64,000 bases of DNA from Chloroflexota bacterium (GCA_029778615.1 JAKOPZ010000068.1:36619-100618); one strand, 5' to 3'. Shown: positions 1 through 8,231, counted from the stretch's first letter. Translations and numbers: made by a program. The notes: generated by a model from the letters alone, not told the origin.

Positions 1-38
1 AGGGTGCCGCCTTCCTTTAAAAACACTAACAAAACCTA

Positions 39-173
39 ATGTGCAACACTTTTGTCATTTCGAGCGGAGCGAGAAATCTCGCAAGGCGCGAATGAGATTT
101 CTCGCAAAACTTGTCCCGAAGCATTGAGGGAACGGCTCGAAATGACATTTGTCCCGCGAAAGAGTTGCACATT
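39..173. repeat. REP-like palindromic repeat (copy 1)
   Basis: A 93-bp element at 54-146 begins GTCATTTCGAGC and ends with its complement GCTCGAAATGAC. Internal arms GAGAAATCTC and GAGATTTCTC form a second stem. A further inverted pair, AATGTGCAAC (39-48) and GTTGCACATT (164-173), encloses the element, so the whole stretch can fold into one long hairpin. Related copies occur at 63285-63379 and, as a half copy, at 25054-25106. Nothing coding is visible in 1-191. It could also act as a terminator for the gene that ends at 192. Confidence 0.75.
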
Positions 174-191
174 GAGTTAACAAAGTGTTTC

Positions 192-1259
192 TTAGCAAAA
201 CGTCAACATGGTGGCGAAATTACCGCGATTGGTATTGGGCAAAAAGAAACGCCCGTTGTCTAGCAGCCGCCGCGCGACCAACGCCTGCAAGGTCACGCAC
301 GGTCCGCTGCTCGTCACAGGAATATAAACGAGCGAGAATTGACTTGAGCCGGGGGGCAGGTTGATTCCCACAAGCTGCGACTGCCCCCAATCTTTATTGC
401 GTCCCTGTTTTGCCAAATTCAAAAACACCACGCGCCACTCCATGCCGACCGGTTGCGGGTTGGTATTCAGGAATGTGGCGGTGAACGTAATTTCTTGTCG
501 CTGACGCGGCGGATTTGGCGATACTTGCAGGTTGGTCACATACACGTCGGGCGGCAGCGCGGTGTCTATGTTGGATTCCGGTGACGCGTCCGTGAACGCG
601 GTTTCATCCAATTCTGCTTGTGCGGACGCGTCATTTGAAACGGCTGCGCCGGGCGTGATGGTTGGAATGGTTGTTAATGCCGGTCCGGTTTTTGTTGGTT
701 CGATAACGAGGACTTTCGGTGTCTCGGTAACCGGCTGCTGCGTCGCATTTGGGTTGAGCGTCGCCGTGCGCGAAGGGGTTGCCGTTGGTGTGGGCCAACC
801 CGTTGGCTCGAGTGCGACGAAAGTTATCGGCGCAATGCGCGTTGGCAAAGCGTCCGCGCTCACCAAATCTGCCGATTGGATATTGAATACAAAATATGCC
901 AACGCCGCGACAATGAGGAGGATGAGTCCACTCGCCAGAAATGGCAGCGCAAGACCGCGCCCTGAGGGCGATTCTTGAATTGGCGCAACAGACGTTGGCT
1001 CGCTCGCGGCGGTGTTTTCTTGAGGCGGTGGAGACATTCGAGTGCCGACGCGATACGGATTCCCTTCCACCCAATCGGCGCCATCATAAAAATACCAGTT
1101 GCCGGTATTCGCACCAATCATCCAATATTGCCCCTGCGGGTCTTGAATAACCAAGTCATGCAGCGCCGCGTCAAATTCGCTTTCGCTTAACCGTCCGACA
1201 GAGAAGCGTCCCCGCAGTTTATAGTATTCTTCTTCAACGTGACGAAATTTGTCGTACAT
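192..1259 (-). CDS. Membrane-anchored protein with Thr/Pro linker and C-terminal beta domain
   Basis: This 355-residue protein is not a family I can name. The N-terminal ~75 residues are soluble and include an aromatic-rich patch (WMIGANTGNWYFYDGADW) like the short domains found in some membrane proteins. One strong transmembrane helix lies at about residues 103-127. A Thr/Pro/Ala-rich linker follows, typical of secreted Chloroflexota proteins, and the last ~110 residues look like an Ig/CARDB-type beta domain beginning near DVYVTNLQVSPNPP. The likely layout is cytoplasmic head, helix, extracellular beta domain. A CGGAGC Shine-Dalgarno element precedes the ATG. The gene lies 57 bp downstream of the penicillin-binding protein gene on the same strand and may be co-transcribed. 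Confidence 0.75.
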   Translation of the reverse strand: MYDKFRHVEEEYYKLRGRFSVGRLSESEFDAALHDLVIQDPQGQYWMIGANTGNWYFYDGADWVEGNPYRVGTRMSPPPQENTAASEPTSVAPIQESPSGRGLALPFLASGLILLIVAALAYFVFNIQSADLVSADALPTRIAPITFVALEPTGWPTPTATPSRTATLNPNATQQPVTETPKVLVIEPTKTGPALTTIPTITPGAAVSNDASAQAELDETAFTDASPESNIDTALPPDVYVTNLQVSPNPPRQRQEITFTATFLNTNPQPVGMEWRVVFLNLAKQGRNKDWGQSQLVGINLPPGSSQFSLVYIPVTSSGPCVTLQALVARRLLDNGRFFLPNTNRGNFATMLTFC

Positions 1260-1316
1260 GTTGGTGCTCCGATCTCAAGTCGAAAGACTTTTTTTTTTCA
1301 AAATTTTCCAGCCACA

Positions 1317-3683
1317 TCAATTCGATGCGGGTTGCGCGCACGGACTGTATTCGCTCGGCACCCGCGCGAGACGGTGCGCTTTGATCCATTCCGCCACTTT
1401 GCCCGAAGCCATTCGCACATCTTGTTCCGGATTTTTCAAGTAATAGCGCGTCTCGACAATTTCGGGAGGGCAGCCGGGACCTGCGCGCAAACCATTGGTT
1501 TTATCAATTGCGACGGCTACCAAGCCATCATCCACTTGATGCGGCGTTTGTTCGGCGAGAAAAATTTCGGTCACGCGGTCCTGACAATTTTTTGTCGCGA
1601 GCCGTCCGGTGGATTTGCAGACGGTCGCTTGCACCAGTCCTGTGGGAATGCGAAACGGGTGCGGGGCAACAGATTGGAACGGTTCGCGTTCTTGATAGAT
1701 GCGCGCCATCACATTATGCCAAATCGGCGCCGCGCCGGTCACGCCGGTGCTGTGCTGCATTTCTTCATTGCGCGGATTCCCCACCCAAACGCCGACCACG
1801 AGCTCGGGCGTATAACCCATTGTCCAATTGTCGCGAAAATCGTTCGTCGTTCCCGTTTTGACGGCGGCGGGACGAATTTGGTCTGGCTTGCAAGTGGACG
1901 TTCCATCCGCGCACAACTTGAGCGGACTGTTTTGTCCAAACGCGGGCGCGCGCGCAGTATTGTCCGAAAGCACGCTCGTAATCAAATAGGCATAGCGCGG
2001 GTCAATCACTTGCTGCCCTAACGTCTTGTGCGACGGAATGTCAAAGATGACCTTTCCATTGCTGTCAACGATTTTTGTGAACGGTGTCAAGGGCACGCGT
2101 TCGCCTTCATTGGCAAATACCGCATACGCGCCGGTCAATTCAACCAATGTCACCTCGCCGCCGCCGAGTGTAAGCGCAAGTCCATAACGCATGGGGTCGC
2201 CGAATGTCGTAATGCCAAACCGCTGTGCGCTGGCAATCATGCGCGGCACCGTGACATAGTAAAGCGTTTTGATAGCGGGGATGTTGTACGAATTTGCCAA
2301 CGCCGTCCGCACTGTGACGATGCCGTGTTCTTTTTCGTCGTAATTCACCGGCACGTATGGTTTATCGGTATCGGGAAATTCGGTTTTCGCGTCAAGAATC
2401 GGCGTGGCCAGAGTCCATCCTTTCTCCAACGCGGTAACGTAATTGATGGGTTTGATGGACGAACCCGGCTGACGCAAACGATTTGCAACGTTCACCTGTC
2501 CGTCAATGGACTTGTCGTAAAAATTTACGCTGCCGACCATCGCGTAAATTTCGCCGGTCTGCGGATTCGCGACGACAACCGCTGCGCTCCGCACATTCTT
2601 GTTTCGAATCAATTCGATTTGTTTGCGTGCTTCCTCTTCGGCAATCGCCTGAATTTGGGGGTCAATGCTTGTGTACACTTGCAGCCCGCCGTTATAGACC
2701 ATTTCCGGTCCGTAAATCGTTTCCAATTGTTCGCGCACGTACTCGACAAAATGCGGATACTTTTGGGCGATTCCCGCGCCGCAGTGTTTTTGGAATTCTT
2801 CGGATTGGAGCAACTGCGCGGTTTGCGCGGAGGCGGTATCCGCCTGTGCGTTCGTCAAATACGCTTCGCGTACCATCGAGGCGAGCACAACTTTTTGGCG
2901 CGCGAGCGCGGCTTCGGGGTTTCGACACGGGTCGTATAGATACGGGGCTTGGGGCAACCCGGCAAGCAAGGTCGCCTCGTTCAAATTCAGGTCGCGCACA
3001 TTTTTTCCGAAATACGATTGCGCGGCGGCTTGTACACCATATGAAAGATTCCCGAAATTAATCGTATTCAAATACATGGCGAGGATTTCGGGTTTGGAAT
3101 ACCGCTTGGTCAGTTCCAATGCATAGAACGCTTCGCGCAATTTCCGCGTGAGCGTCACTTCCGGCGACAGCACCGTGTTCTTCACAACTTGTTGGGTGAT
3201 GGTCGAACCGCCAACGCTTGGACGTCCATCTCGATAGAAATAATAAAACGCGCGCGCAATGCCCTGTACATCAATGCCCGGGTTATCGTAAAAGGTCGGG
3301 TCTTCGGTTGCAATGGTCGCGTCTTTTAAAACTTGCGGAATGTCTTGTGGGGCAACGAGTGTGCGCCGCCCCCCATTAGGGTCAAAGACCTCAAACAGCA
3401 AATTGCCGTAGCGGTCGTAAATTTTTGTGGACTGGGTAACTTGAATGGGTTTCAAATCGCCATTCTGTGGCAGCAAACTCGCAACATACATGTATCCGGC
3501 TGCGGGAACGGTGGTCACGCCGCCGCAGATAAAAATCATCACCAGCCAAAAGGATGAAACGAGCCCCAGCAAAACGTTGCGCACTGCATGACTATTGTGA
3601 CGCGCGGCACTGCGTCGCCTTCGAATGCGCGCATAATATGCCGCCAGCGGCGGATTCGGTTCGAGGTCGGAACGATATTTCAT
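1317..3683 (-). CDS. Class A penicillin-binding protein (PBP1A type), transglycosylase/transpeptidase
   Basis: Bifunctional peptidoglycan synthase that polymerises lipid II glycan strands and cross-links stem peptides outside the membrane. It has a basic N-terminus and one membrane helix at about residues 36-65. The GT51 domain follows, with catalytic Glu127 in ATEDPTF, then GGSTITQQ at about 158-165 and KLREAFYALELTKRYSK. The usual His of EDxxFxxHxG is Asn here (FYDNPG). The transpeptidase domain shows SSIK (nucleophile Ser408, Lys411), SYN (465-467) and KTG (609-611). The ATG at 3683 is preferred over an upstream TTG because AGGA lies just before it. At 788 residues the length is normal. 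The C-terminal ~100 residues are a variable tail. Confidence 0.95.
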   Translation of the reverse strand: MKYRSDLEPNPPLAAYYARIRRRRSAARHNSHAVRNVLLGLVSSFWLVMIFICGGVTTVPAAGYMYVASLLPQNGDLKPIQVTQSTKIYDRYGNLLFEVFDPNGGRRTLVAPQDIPQVLKDATIATEDPTFYDNPGIDVQGIARAFYYFYRDGRPSVGGSTITQQVVKNTVLSPEVTLTRKLREAFYALELTKRYSKPEILAMYLNTINFGNLSYGVQAAAQSYFGKNVRDLNLNEATLLAGLPQAPYLYDPCRNPEAALARQKVVLASMVREAYLTNAQADTASAQTAQLLQSEEFQKHCGAGIAQKYPHFVEYVREQLETIYGPEMVYNGGLQVYTSIDPQIQAIAEEEARKQIELIRNKNVRSAAVVVANPQTGEIYAMVGSVNFYDKSIDGQVNVANRLRQPGSSIKPINYVTALEKGWTLATPILDAKTEFPDTDKPYVPVNYDEKEHGIVTVRTALANSYNIPAIKTLYYVTVPRMIASAQRFGITTFGDPMRYGLALTLGGGEVTLVELTGAYAVFANEGERVPLTPFTKIVDSNGKVIFDIPSHKTLGQQVIDPRYAYLITSVLSDNTARAPAFGQNSPLKLCADGTSTCKPDQIRPAAVKTGTTNDFRDNWTMGYTPELVVGVWVGNPRNEEMQHSTGVTGAAPIWHNVMARIYQEREPFQSVAPHPFRIPTGLVQATVCKSTGRLATKNCQDRVTEIFLAEQTPHQVDDGLVAVAIDKTNGLRAGPGCPPEIVETRYYLKNPEQDVRMASGKVAEWIKAHRLARVPSEYSPCAQPASN

Positions 3684-3761
3684 ACCTTTCGGAATCCTAC
3701 GCAAGAGAGTGTCGGATGTGAATCGGCGGAATTCGCAAAGTTATGTCAGAATTATTCTTAC

Positions 3762-3800
3762 AAAAAAAAATGCCCGCGCCATCGCGCGGGCATTTTTTTT
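3762..3800 (-). terminator. Rho-independent terminator after ribY-like gene
   Basis: The arms TGCCCGCGC (3771-3779) and GCGCGGGCA (3784-3792) form a perfect stem followed on the minus strand by a long T-run. A-tracts on both sides make it potentially bidirectional, but the only gene ending into it lies on the minus strand. Confidence 0.9.
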
Positions 3801-3811
3801 GTAAGGGTTCG

Positions 3812-4804
3812 TCACGGAACGAATTCGTTGGTGAATGCTTTTTGCACGTCCACCTCGTCCGCAATGAATCCGGCAGCGCGCATGAATTTTTCCATCGCCT
3901 GCCAATCGGCGAGCCGCGTTTCGCCGAGCCGCGTATTTTTCCACAAGGGAATCGAAGCGTTCAACACGGCTTTGCTTGTGGTCAAATTTTCGCCGCCCGC
4001 TTCGGGCACGCGCTTGACCGTGATTTGCAATGCTTCATCCGGGTTATTCAACGTATCTTGAACTCCGCGCAACAACGCGTGCACGAAACCGCGCGCCACG
4101 TTCGGGCGGTCCGCGCGTGTTGTTTCATTGGTGGCAACCCCATTGCCGACCAACTGCGCGTATTGCCACGTGTTGATTTGGTTCACGGCTTTGCCCGCGA
4201 GCTGCAACTGCACGGGCTCGTTGTTGGCGTACACCACAGCCGCGTCCACCGTGCCTTGATTCAACGCTTGGGCTTGCGTAAAGCCGATATTTTCGACGTT
4301 CACGCTTTGCTCTGTGATGTTCTGCGTGTACAACAGCGCGCGCCACGCCGTGTACGATGCGCCAAACAGACCGGGCAGTCCGACTTTTTTGCCGACCAAG
4401 TCTTGCGGTGTCTTTATGTTTTTCTCGGCGAGCGACGCGACGGAAATTGGAAACGCGTTGTACCAATTTCCGATATACACGAGGGGGATGTTTTGTGCGC
4501 GCGCTTGCAAAATTTGGTCGCCGGTGACGATAGCAAAGTCCGCTTGATTCGCGCCCACGAGTTTTACCCCGTCGAATTCAAACCCCCAATTGTAGTTGAC
4601 CTTGATGCCCTCTTGCGCGAAATATCCTTTTTCGTCTGCAACAAAAAACGGCGCGTATTGGACATTGGGAATATAGCCCATCACAACCGTCACCTCCGTC
4701 AATGGCGGTGTCGTCGGTGTAGGCAATGGCGCTGCCGCACATGCGGTCATGCCAAAGAATGCCGGGATGCAAAGGAACAACAGCACAACTCCAACTCGTA
4801 ACAT
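3812..4804 (-). CDS. ribY: ABC transporter substrate-binding lipoprotein, NMT1/THI5 fold, probable riboflavin binder (RibY-like)
   Basis: A 330-residue extracytoplasmic solute-binding lipoprotein. The signal peptide ends in a lipobox with Cys22 (GMTAC). The mature part opens with VTVVMGYIPNVQYAPFFVADEKGYF, the start of the NMT1/ThiY fold split here for clarity as VTVVMGYIPN then VQYAPFFVADEKGYF. NMT1/ThiY proteins bind thiamine precursors, but an FMN riboswitch sits directly upstream. That argues for riboflavin, as reported for RibXY systems of Chloroflexota. The ATG at 4804 has an ideal GGAGG site; longer open frames run into the riboswitch and are rejected. The matching permease lies upstream on the same strand. 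No ATPase gene is present in the window. Substrate is inferred from regulation and context. Confidence 0.85.
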   Translation of the reverse strand: MLRVGVVLLFLCIPAFFGMTACAAAPLPTPTTPPLTEVTVVMGYIPNVQYAPFFVADEKGYFAQEGIKVNYNWGFEFDGVKLVGANQADFAIVTGDQILQARAQNIPLVYIGNWYNAFPISVASLAEKNIKTPQDLVGKKVGLPGLFGASYTAWRALLYTQNITEQSVNVENIGFTQAQALNQGTVDAAVVYANNEPVQLQLAGKAVNQINTWQYAQLVGNGVATNETTRADRPNVARGFVHALLRGVQDTLNNPDEALQITVKRVPEAGGENLTTSKAVLNASIPLWKNTRLGETRLADWQAMEKFMRAAGFIADEVDVQKAFTNEFVP

Positions 4805-4832
4805 GGGAATCCTCCGCGCGAGCGTTCGCTCG

Positions 4833-4866
4833 CAAATAAAATTGCCCCGAATACGGATTCGGGGCA
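4833..4866 (-). terminator. Second terminator-like hairpin of the ribY leader
   Basis: A perfect 10-bp stem, TGCCCCGAAT (4843-4852) with ATTCGGGGCA (4857-4866), has a 4-nt loop and is followed on the minus strand by AATTTTATTT. Its CCCCGAA and TTCGGGG arms match those of the stronger terminator at 4909-4932, so arms could be exchanged. A small GCGAGCG/CGCTCGC hairpin then lies immediately before the Shine-Dalgarno of the binding-protein gene. Confidence 0.6.
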
Positions 4867-4896
4867 CGGGATAACGCAGAACAACGCACGCCGATT

Positions 4897-4932
4897 CATA
4901 AAAACAAACCCCGAACAAAAAACTGTTCGGGG
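4897..4932 (-). terminator. Expression-platform terminator of the FMN riboswitch
   Basis: CCCCGAAC (4909-4916) pairs with GTTCGGGG (4925-4932) and is followed on the minus strand by TTTGTTTTT. It lies about 65 nt after the riboswitch aptamer and before the binding-protein start, where a ligand-controlled transcription terminator is expected. Confidence 0.85.
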
Positions 4933-4996
4933 CGTTGATACAAATTGGTGCGCGGACGCGCACAGCCGAAACGCAAAACGCGCGTGCGGCTGCTTT

Positions 4997-5165
4997 CACC
5001 TCTTTCATCCGGACTATACCGTCGGCTCTGGATTTTCACCAGAATCATGTCGCGCTTCGATGCGAGAGCAAAGAATCGCAACTCGTGGGCTTTACCACCG
5101 ATCGGGAATTTGTGTGACGCGCCGTGTTGGGCGCCTCACTCATCACCCTGCCCCGAGGTGTATTC
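4997..5165 (-). ncRNA. FMN riboswitch (RFN element)
   Basis: Read on the minus strand, this segment carries the conserved blocks of the RFN aptamer in order: TCGGGGCAGGGTGA, AATTCCCGATCGGTGGT, AAAGCCCACGAG, ATTCTGGTGAAAATCCAGAG and CCGACGGTATAGTCCGGATG. The aptamer binds FMN and normally represses riboflavin synthesis or uptake genes. It sits between the permease and the binding-protein gene, behind its own promoter and ahead of two terminator-like hairpins. Control is therefore probably by transcription termination and acts on the binding-protein gene. Confidence 0.95.
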
Positions 5166-5196
5166 GATTAGAGTTCATCACGCGATGAACGAGCTC

Positions 5197-5224
5197 ATTT
5201 TACAAAAATGACGCGACGCGTCAA
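5197..5224 (-). promoter_or_regulatory. Sigma-70-type promoter for riboswitch and ribY
   Basis: TTGACG (5224-5219), a 16-nt spacer and TAAAAT (5202-5197) read on the minus strand. They place transcription start near 5190, about 25 nt before the aptamer. The promoter lies just after the permease stop codon, so the binding-protein gene can be transcribed separately from the permease. Confidence 0.7.
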
Positions 5225-5227
5225 ATT

Positions 5228-6052
5228 TCAAACCTGCTCATTTTCAACTCGCCACGGCATCAACACGCGCTGCATCACCGCAACCGCAACATACATGGAC
5301 AAATTCATCAGAATCAACGCGAGAATGCTCGCAAACAAAAGTGGGGTATCGAATGTGCCGCGCGCAAAGTTGAGCAGAAATCCAAGTCCCCGGTCTGCCC
5401 AAAACAATTCGACGACGAGAACCCCAATCACCGCTAGCGTAATTCCAACGCGCACACTGCCGAACAAATAAGGCAGCGTCGCGGGGACTTCGAGCTTGGT
5501 AAAAATTTGACCGATGGTCGCGGCGCATGAATACATGAGGGCGCGCTGCTCTGCGCTGATGTTGCGCAACGCCGCAATCATGCTCACGAGCATCGGAAAA
5601 AATGCGACCAGCGCGCCCATCAGAGCATTCGACCAAAAGCCATTGCCAAGAATGATGAGGACGAACGGCGCGATGGCAAAAATGGGCAGCGACTGGGAGG
5701 CGACGATAAACGGCGAAACGATTTTTTCGAGCAGCGGCGATTTCGCGAGCGCGTAGCCGAGCGCGGACGAAAAAAGAAAAGCGAGCGCAAACGCGACCAA
5801 TGCCTCGGACCACGTGACCGCGATGTGGCGCGGCAGGGTGCCGTCACTCCACGCGACCACAAAACGCTGTGCGATGTCGGAAGGTTTTGGGAGGAAAAAC
5901 GGCGGAATGTTTTGCGCGCGCGCAATGCCTTCCCACGCGAGCAAAACAAACACGACCACGCCAAGCACGATGAATGCTTGACGCGCCGCGTCTGTGAGGG
6001 GATGGCCCGGCGCATTTTCGATGGCGCCTTCGCCGCGTTCAATGCGTTCCAT
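5228..6052 (-). CDS. ribX: ABC transporter permease, ThiX/RibX-like
   Basis: A 274-residue inner-membrane permease of the BPD_transp_1 family. A first helix at about residues 26-45 is followed by about five more. The EAA-loop that docks the ATPase is visible as EQRALMYSCAATIGQIF followed by KLEVPATLPYLFGSVRVG. It resembles permeases of the nitrate/taurine/ThiX group, whose partners are NMT1-like binding proteins such as the downstream gene product. Together they form a probable riboflavin importer lacking its own ATPase gene here. The ATG at 6052 has no clear Shine-Dalgarno site and directly follows a hairpin with T-run, so the true start could be slightly internal. Confidence 0.85.
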   Translation of the reverse strand: MERIERGEGAIENAPGHPLTDAARQAFIVLGVVVFVLLAWEGIARAQNIPPFFLPKPSDIAQRFVVAWSDGTLPRHIAVTWSEALVAFALAFLFSSALGYALAKSPLLEKIVSPFIVASQSLPIFAIAPFVLIILGNGFWSNALMGALVAFFPMLVSMIAALRNISAEQRALMYSCAATIGQIFTKLEVPATLPYLFGSVRVGITLAVIGVLVVELFWADRGLGFLLNFARGTFDTPLLFASILALILMNLSMYVAVAVMQRVLMPWRVENEQV

Positions 6053-6054
6053 AG

Positions 6055-6089
6055 AAAAAGAAAATAGACCTCGCGACCGAGGTCTATTA
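6055..6089 (-). terminator. Terminator after tRNA-Arg(TCG), overlapping the ribX leader
   Basis: AATAGACCTCG (6062-6072) and CGAGGTCTATT (6077-6087) form an 11-bp stem, followed on the minus strand by TTCTTTTTC. It ends the tRNA transcript. A promoter-like pair lies between the tRNA and this hairpin, so the hairpin would also form the 5' end of a permease mRNA. Confidence 0.75.
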
Positions 6090-6112
6090 TTGCTGTTGAC
6101 AACGCGCTGTCA
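6085..6112 (-). promoter_or_regulatory. Candidate promoter for ribX
   Basis: TTGACA (6112-6107), a 16-nt spacer and AATAAT (6090-6085) on the minus strand, immediately downstream of tRNA-Arg. The predicted start near 6078 falls inside the terminator hairpin, so the permease leader would be very short and structured. Confidence 0.5.
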
Positions 6113-6118
6113 ACACAG

Positions 6119-6191
6119 CGCCCGCGGAGGGGCTCGAACCCCCAACCTTTTGTTCCGAAGACAAACGCTCTATCCGTTGAGCTACGCGGGC
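6119..6191 (-). tRNA. tRNA-Arg (anticodon TCG)
   Basis: The minus strand folds into a full cloverleaf: acceptor GCCCGCG/CGCGGGC, D-stem GCTC/GAGC, anticodon stem TTTGT/ACAAA with loop CTTCGGA, and T-arm GGGGG-TTCGAGC-CCCTC. The loop places anticodon TCG, which reads CGA arginine codons. CCA is not encoded. Confidence 0.95.
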
Positions 6192-6236
6192 AATGTACTG
6201 CGCCCGATGATAACGGAATTCACGCGCTTGGTCAAT

Positions 6237-6671
6237 TTATCTTCGCGCCGCTTGCTTTTCTTGTTTCTCCAAGAGCAGCGCGTAGGCGCCGTTCCACGGC
6301 GTGCCCCAATCGCGTTTGGGCACGTTCACATTTTGCAAATGTTTTGCCATCTCTTTGACGACGGCGGGCACGAGATTCCATTTGTTTTCCATCACCGCTT
6401 GCTGCAATTTCGCTTCTGCCGTTTTTGTCCAAAACCAATCGTTGCGAAAACGGTCGGCTTTAATCCAATAATCGCGTTTCTCCCACGCCTTGCATGTTTC
6501 GTCAATCGTTTCGTCAATTTGATGCAGGGTGAGGACAATGAACGCGGTCAGGTCGCGCACTTCATCGTCTACTTTTTTCTTGTTCACCAATTCGCGCATC
6601 GCCAACACTGTCGCTTTGGTGTAGCGGTCGCGGCGCTTGCCGGCATTGTCGGGATTAATCAGATTGCCCAA
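6237..6671 (-). CDS. Conserved hypothetical protein, mostly helical
   Basis: A 144-residue soluble protein rich in charged and aromatic residues and predicted mostly helical, with no signal peptide or membrane segment. I do not recognise the family. The central part (DLTAFIVLTLHQIDETIDETCKAWEKRDYW split across about residues 40-70) looks like a helical bundle. Translation appears to begin at TTG 6671, because CAGGAG lies 9 nt upstream and no ATG is available. It lies between two tRNA genes on the same strand. Confidence 0.7.
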   Translation of the reverse strand: MGNLINPDNAGKRRDRYTKATVLAMRELVNKKKVDDEVRDLTAFIVLTLHQIDETIDETCKAWEKRDYWIKADRFRNDWFWTKTAEAKLQQAVMENKWNLVPAVVKEMAKHLQNVNVPKRDWGTPWNGAYALLLEKQEKQAARR

Positions 6672-6723
6672 TTTCGAAACTCCTGTTGAGGATTAGACCA
6701 TTTGTTCGTTTTGATGTTCCAAA

Positions 6724-6751
6724 AGGAGCGAGCTGTTTTGCAGCTCGCTAT
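6724..6751 (-). terminator. Terminator after tRNA-His
   Basis: AGCGAGCTG and CAGCTCGCT form a stem with a CAAAA loop on the minus strand, followed by CCTTTTGG. It begins about 8 nt after the tRNA 3' end. Confidence 0.7.
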
Positions 6752-6758
6752 TTCGTAG

Positions 6759-6831
6759 GGTGGCTGAAGGGTCTCGAACCCTCAACCTTCTCATCCACAG
6801 TGAGACGTGGTACCCTTCCACCACAGCCACC
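6759..6831 (-). tRNA. tRNA-His (anticodon GTG)
   Basis: The minus-strand cloverleaf has the 8-bp acceptor GGTGGCTG/CAGCCACC that includes the histidine-specific G-1:C73 pair. D-stem GTGG/CCAC, anticodon stem TCTCA/TGAGA with loop CTGTGGA (anticodon GTG), and T-arm GAGGG-TTCGAGA-CCCTT are also present. It lies 47 bp downstream of hisS on the same strand, a natural pairing of tRNA with its synthetase. Confidence 0.95.
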
Positions 6832-6878
6832 ATTTCGCAAGCAGTATAGCATAGCTAATTCACTCATCAAAAAATCTA

Positions 6879-8201
6879 TCACGCGTGTTCTAATTTTTCT
6901 CGAATGCGTTCCACCAACTCGCCGCGCGCGATTTGCTGTTGTTCACCCGTTGACAAATCGCGGAGCGTGACGATGTTCGCGGCGGCTTCATCCGGACCGA
7001 CGATGATGACGAGCGGAATTCCGCGCGCCGACGCGTATTTCAATTGTTTGCCGAGCGCGTCAAGGTCGTACCATACTTCGGTGTTAATGTTCGCCGCGCG
7101 CAATTCCATTGCGACCGCAAGCGATGCAGCGCGGCGTTCTGCATCGAAAACGCTTACGAAAACGTCAACCACCGTTTTTCCCAAATCCGGCGGATACATG
7201 TTCAACTCGTCCATCACGTCAATGATACGTTCGATGCCAAAACTGGTGCCTGTCGCGGGCAACGAATTTTTGCTAAACAGACCGATGAGTCCATCGTAAC
7301 GCCCGCCGCCGGTGAGCGAACCAATTTTTGGTTCTGTGACCACCGTTTCAAAAATGGGTCCCGTGTAATATTCCAGACCGCGCACCATCGTCAAATCAAT
7401 TTGCAAACGTTCGGCTTGAACGCCCATGTCGCGCGCGAAAGCGGTCAACTGCTCCAATTCGTTAATACCTTCGACGCCGCGCGGATAGACGCGGAATTTT
7501 TCGCGCCACGCGTTCAAATCGTCTACGGGTAATGCGATGAGTTCAAAAATCTTGGCAATGGTTTCGGCTGAAATTTCCGCGCGCTGCATTTCCTCACGCA
7601 CGCCGTCCTGTCCAATCTTTTCGAGTTTATCAATCGCGCGATACAGATTCGGCAGCAGGGCAGGGGCGACGCCGGAATATTCGCCGAGCGCGGTCAACAC
7701 TTTGCGATTGTTGAGTTTCGTCACGAATTCGCGGAATCCCAACTCGCTCAAAATAGTAAAAATCATCGCGACGATTTCGGCATCGGCGAGCATGGACGAT
7801 GTGCCAACGATGTCGGCGTCGCATTGGTAAAATTCGCGATACCGTCCTTTTTGCGGACGCTCCGCGCGCCATACCGGCGCGATTTGGTAACGCTTGAACG
7901 GTTTCACCAATTCGGGATTCATGGCGACGACGCGCGAAAGGGGCACGGACAAATCGTAACGCAATGCAAGGTCTTCTTTGCCTTCCCGATGCCGCGCGTC
8001 ATAAATCAGTTTTTCCGCGTCGGGTCCGTACTTGCCGAGCAGCGTTTGCTGCAATTCGAGCACCGGCGTTTGCAGCGGCTCGAAACCAAAGCGTTCAAAG
8101 ACGCGCTCCACGACGCCGATGACATAACGGCGCTGCAACATTTTTTGCGGAAGCATGTCGCGCATTCCGCGCGGCAGACGAGGTTCGACAAGGGTTGCCA
8201 T
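6879..8201 (-). CDS. hisS: Histidyl-tRNA synthetase
   Basis: Class II synthetase that charges tRNA-His; 440 residues, normal for the family. Motif 2 is visible in APVWRAERPQKGRYREFYQ, the histidine-binding strand in RGLEYYTGPIFE, motif 3 in GTSFGIERI, and an anticodon-binding domain with VFDAERRAASLAVAMELR in the C-terminal third. The ATG at 8201 (MATLVEPRLPRGMRD) is chosen because AAGGA lies just upstream and because HisRS proteins start close to the PRGMRD segment. The tRNA-His gene lies directly downstream. A terminator-like hairpin in its leader (8232-8261) suggests either termination of hutH or attenuation. Confidence 0.95.
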   Translation of the reverse strand: MATLVEPRLPRGMRDMLPQKMLQRRYVIGVVERVFERFGFEPLQTPVLELQQTLLGKYGPDAEKLIYDARHREGKEDLALRYDLSVPLSRVVAMNPELVKPFKRYQIAPVWRAERPQKGRYREFYQCDADIVGTSSMLADAEIVAMIFTILSELGFREFVTKLNNRKVLTALGEYSGVAPALLPNLYRAIDKLEKIGQDGVREEMQRAEISAETIAKIFELIALPVDDLNAWREKFRVYPRGVEGINELEQLTAFARDMGVQAERLQIDLTMVRGLEYYTGPIFETVVTEPKIGSLTGGGRYDGLIGLFSKNSLPATGTSFGIERIIDVMDELNMYPPDLGKTVVDVFVSVFDAERRAASLAVAMELRAANINTEVWYDLDALGKQLKYASARGIPLVIIVGPDEAAANIVTLRDLSTGEQQQIARGELVERIREKLEHA

Positions 8202-8231
8202 GCGATTCCTTTTTCGTTTCGGAATGACAAA

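Noticed and set aside
4805..5008. Longer N-terminus for the riboflavin-type binding protein
   Set aside because: The extension is riboswitch and terminator sequence; the internal ATG has an ideal ribosome site and signal peptide.
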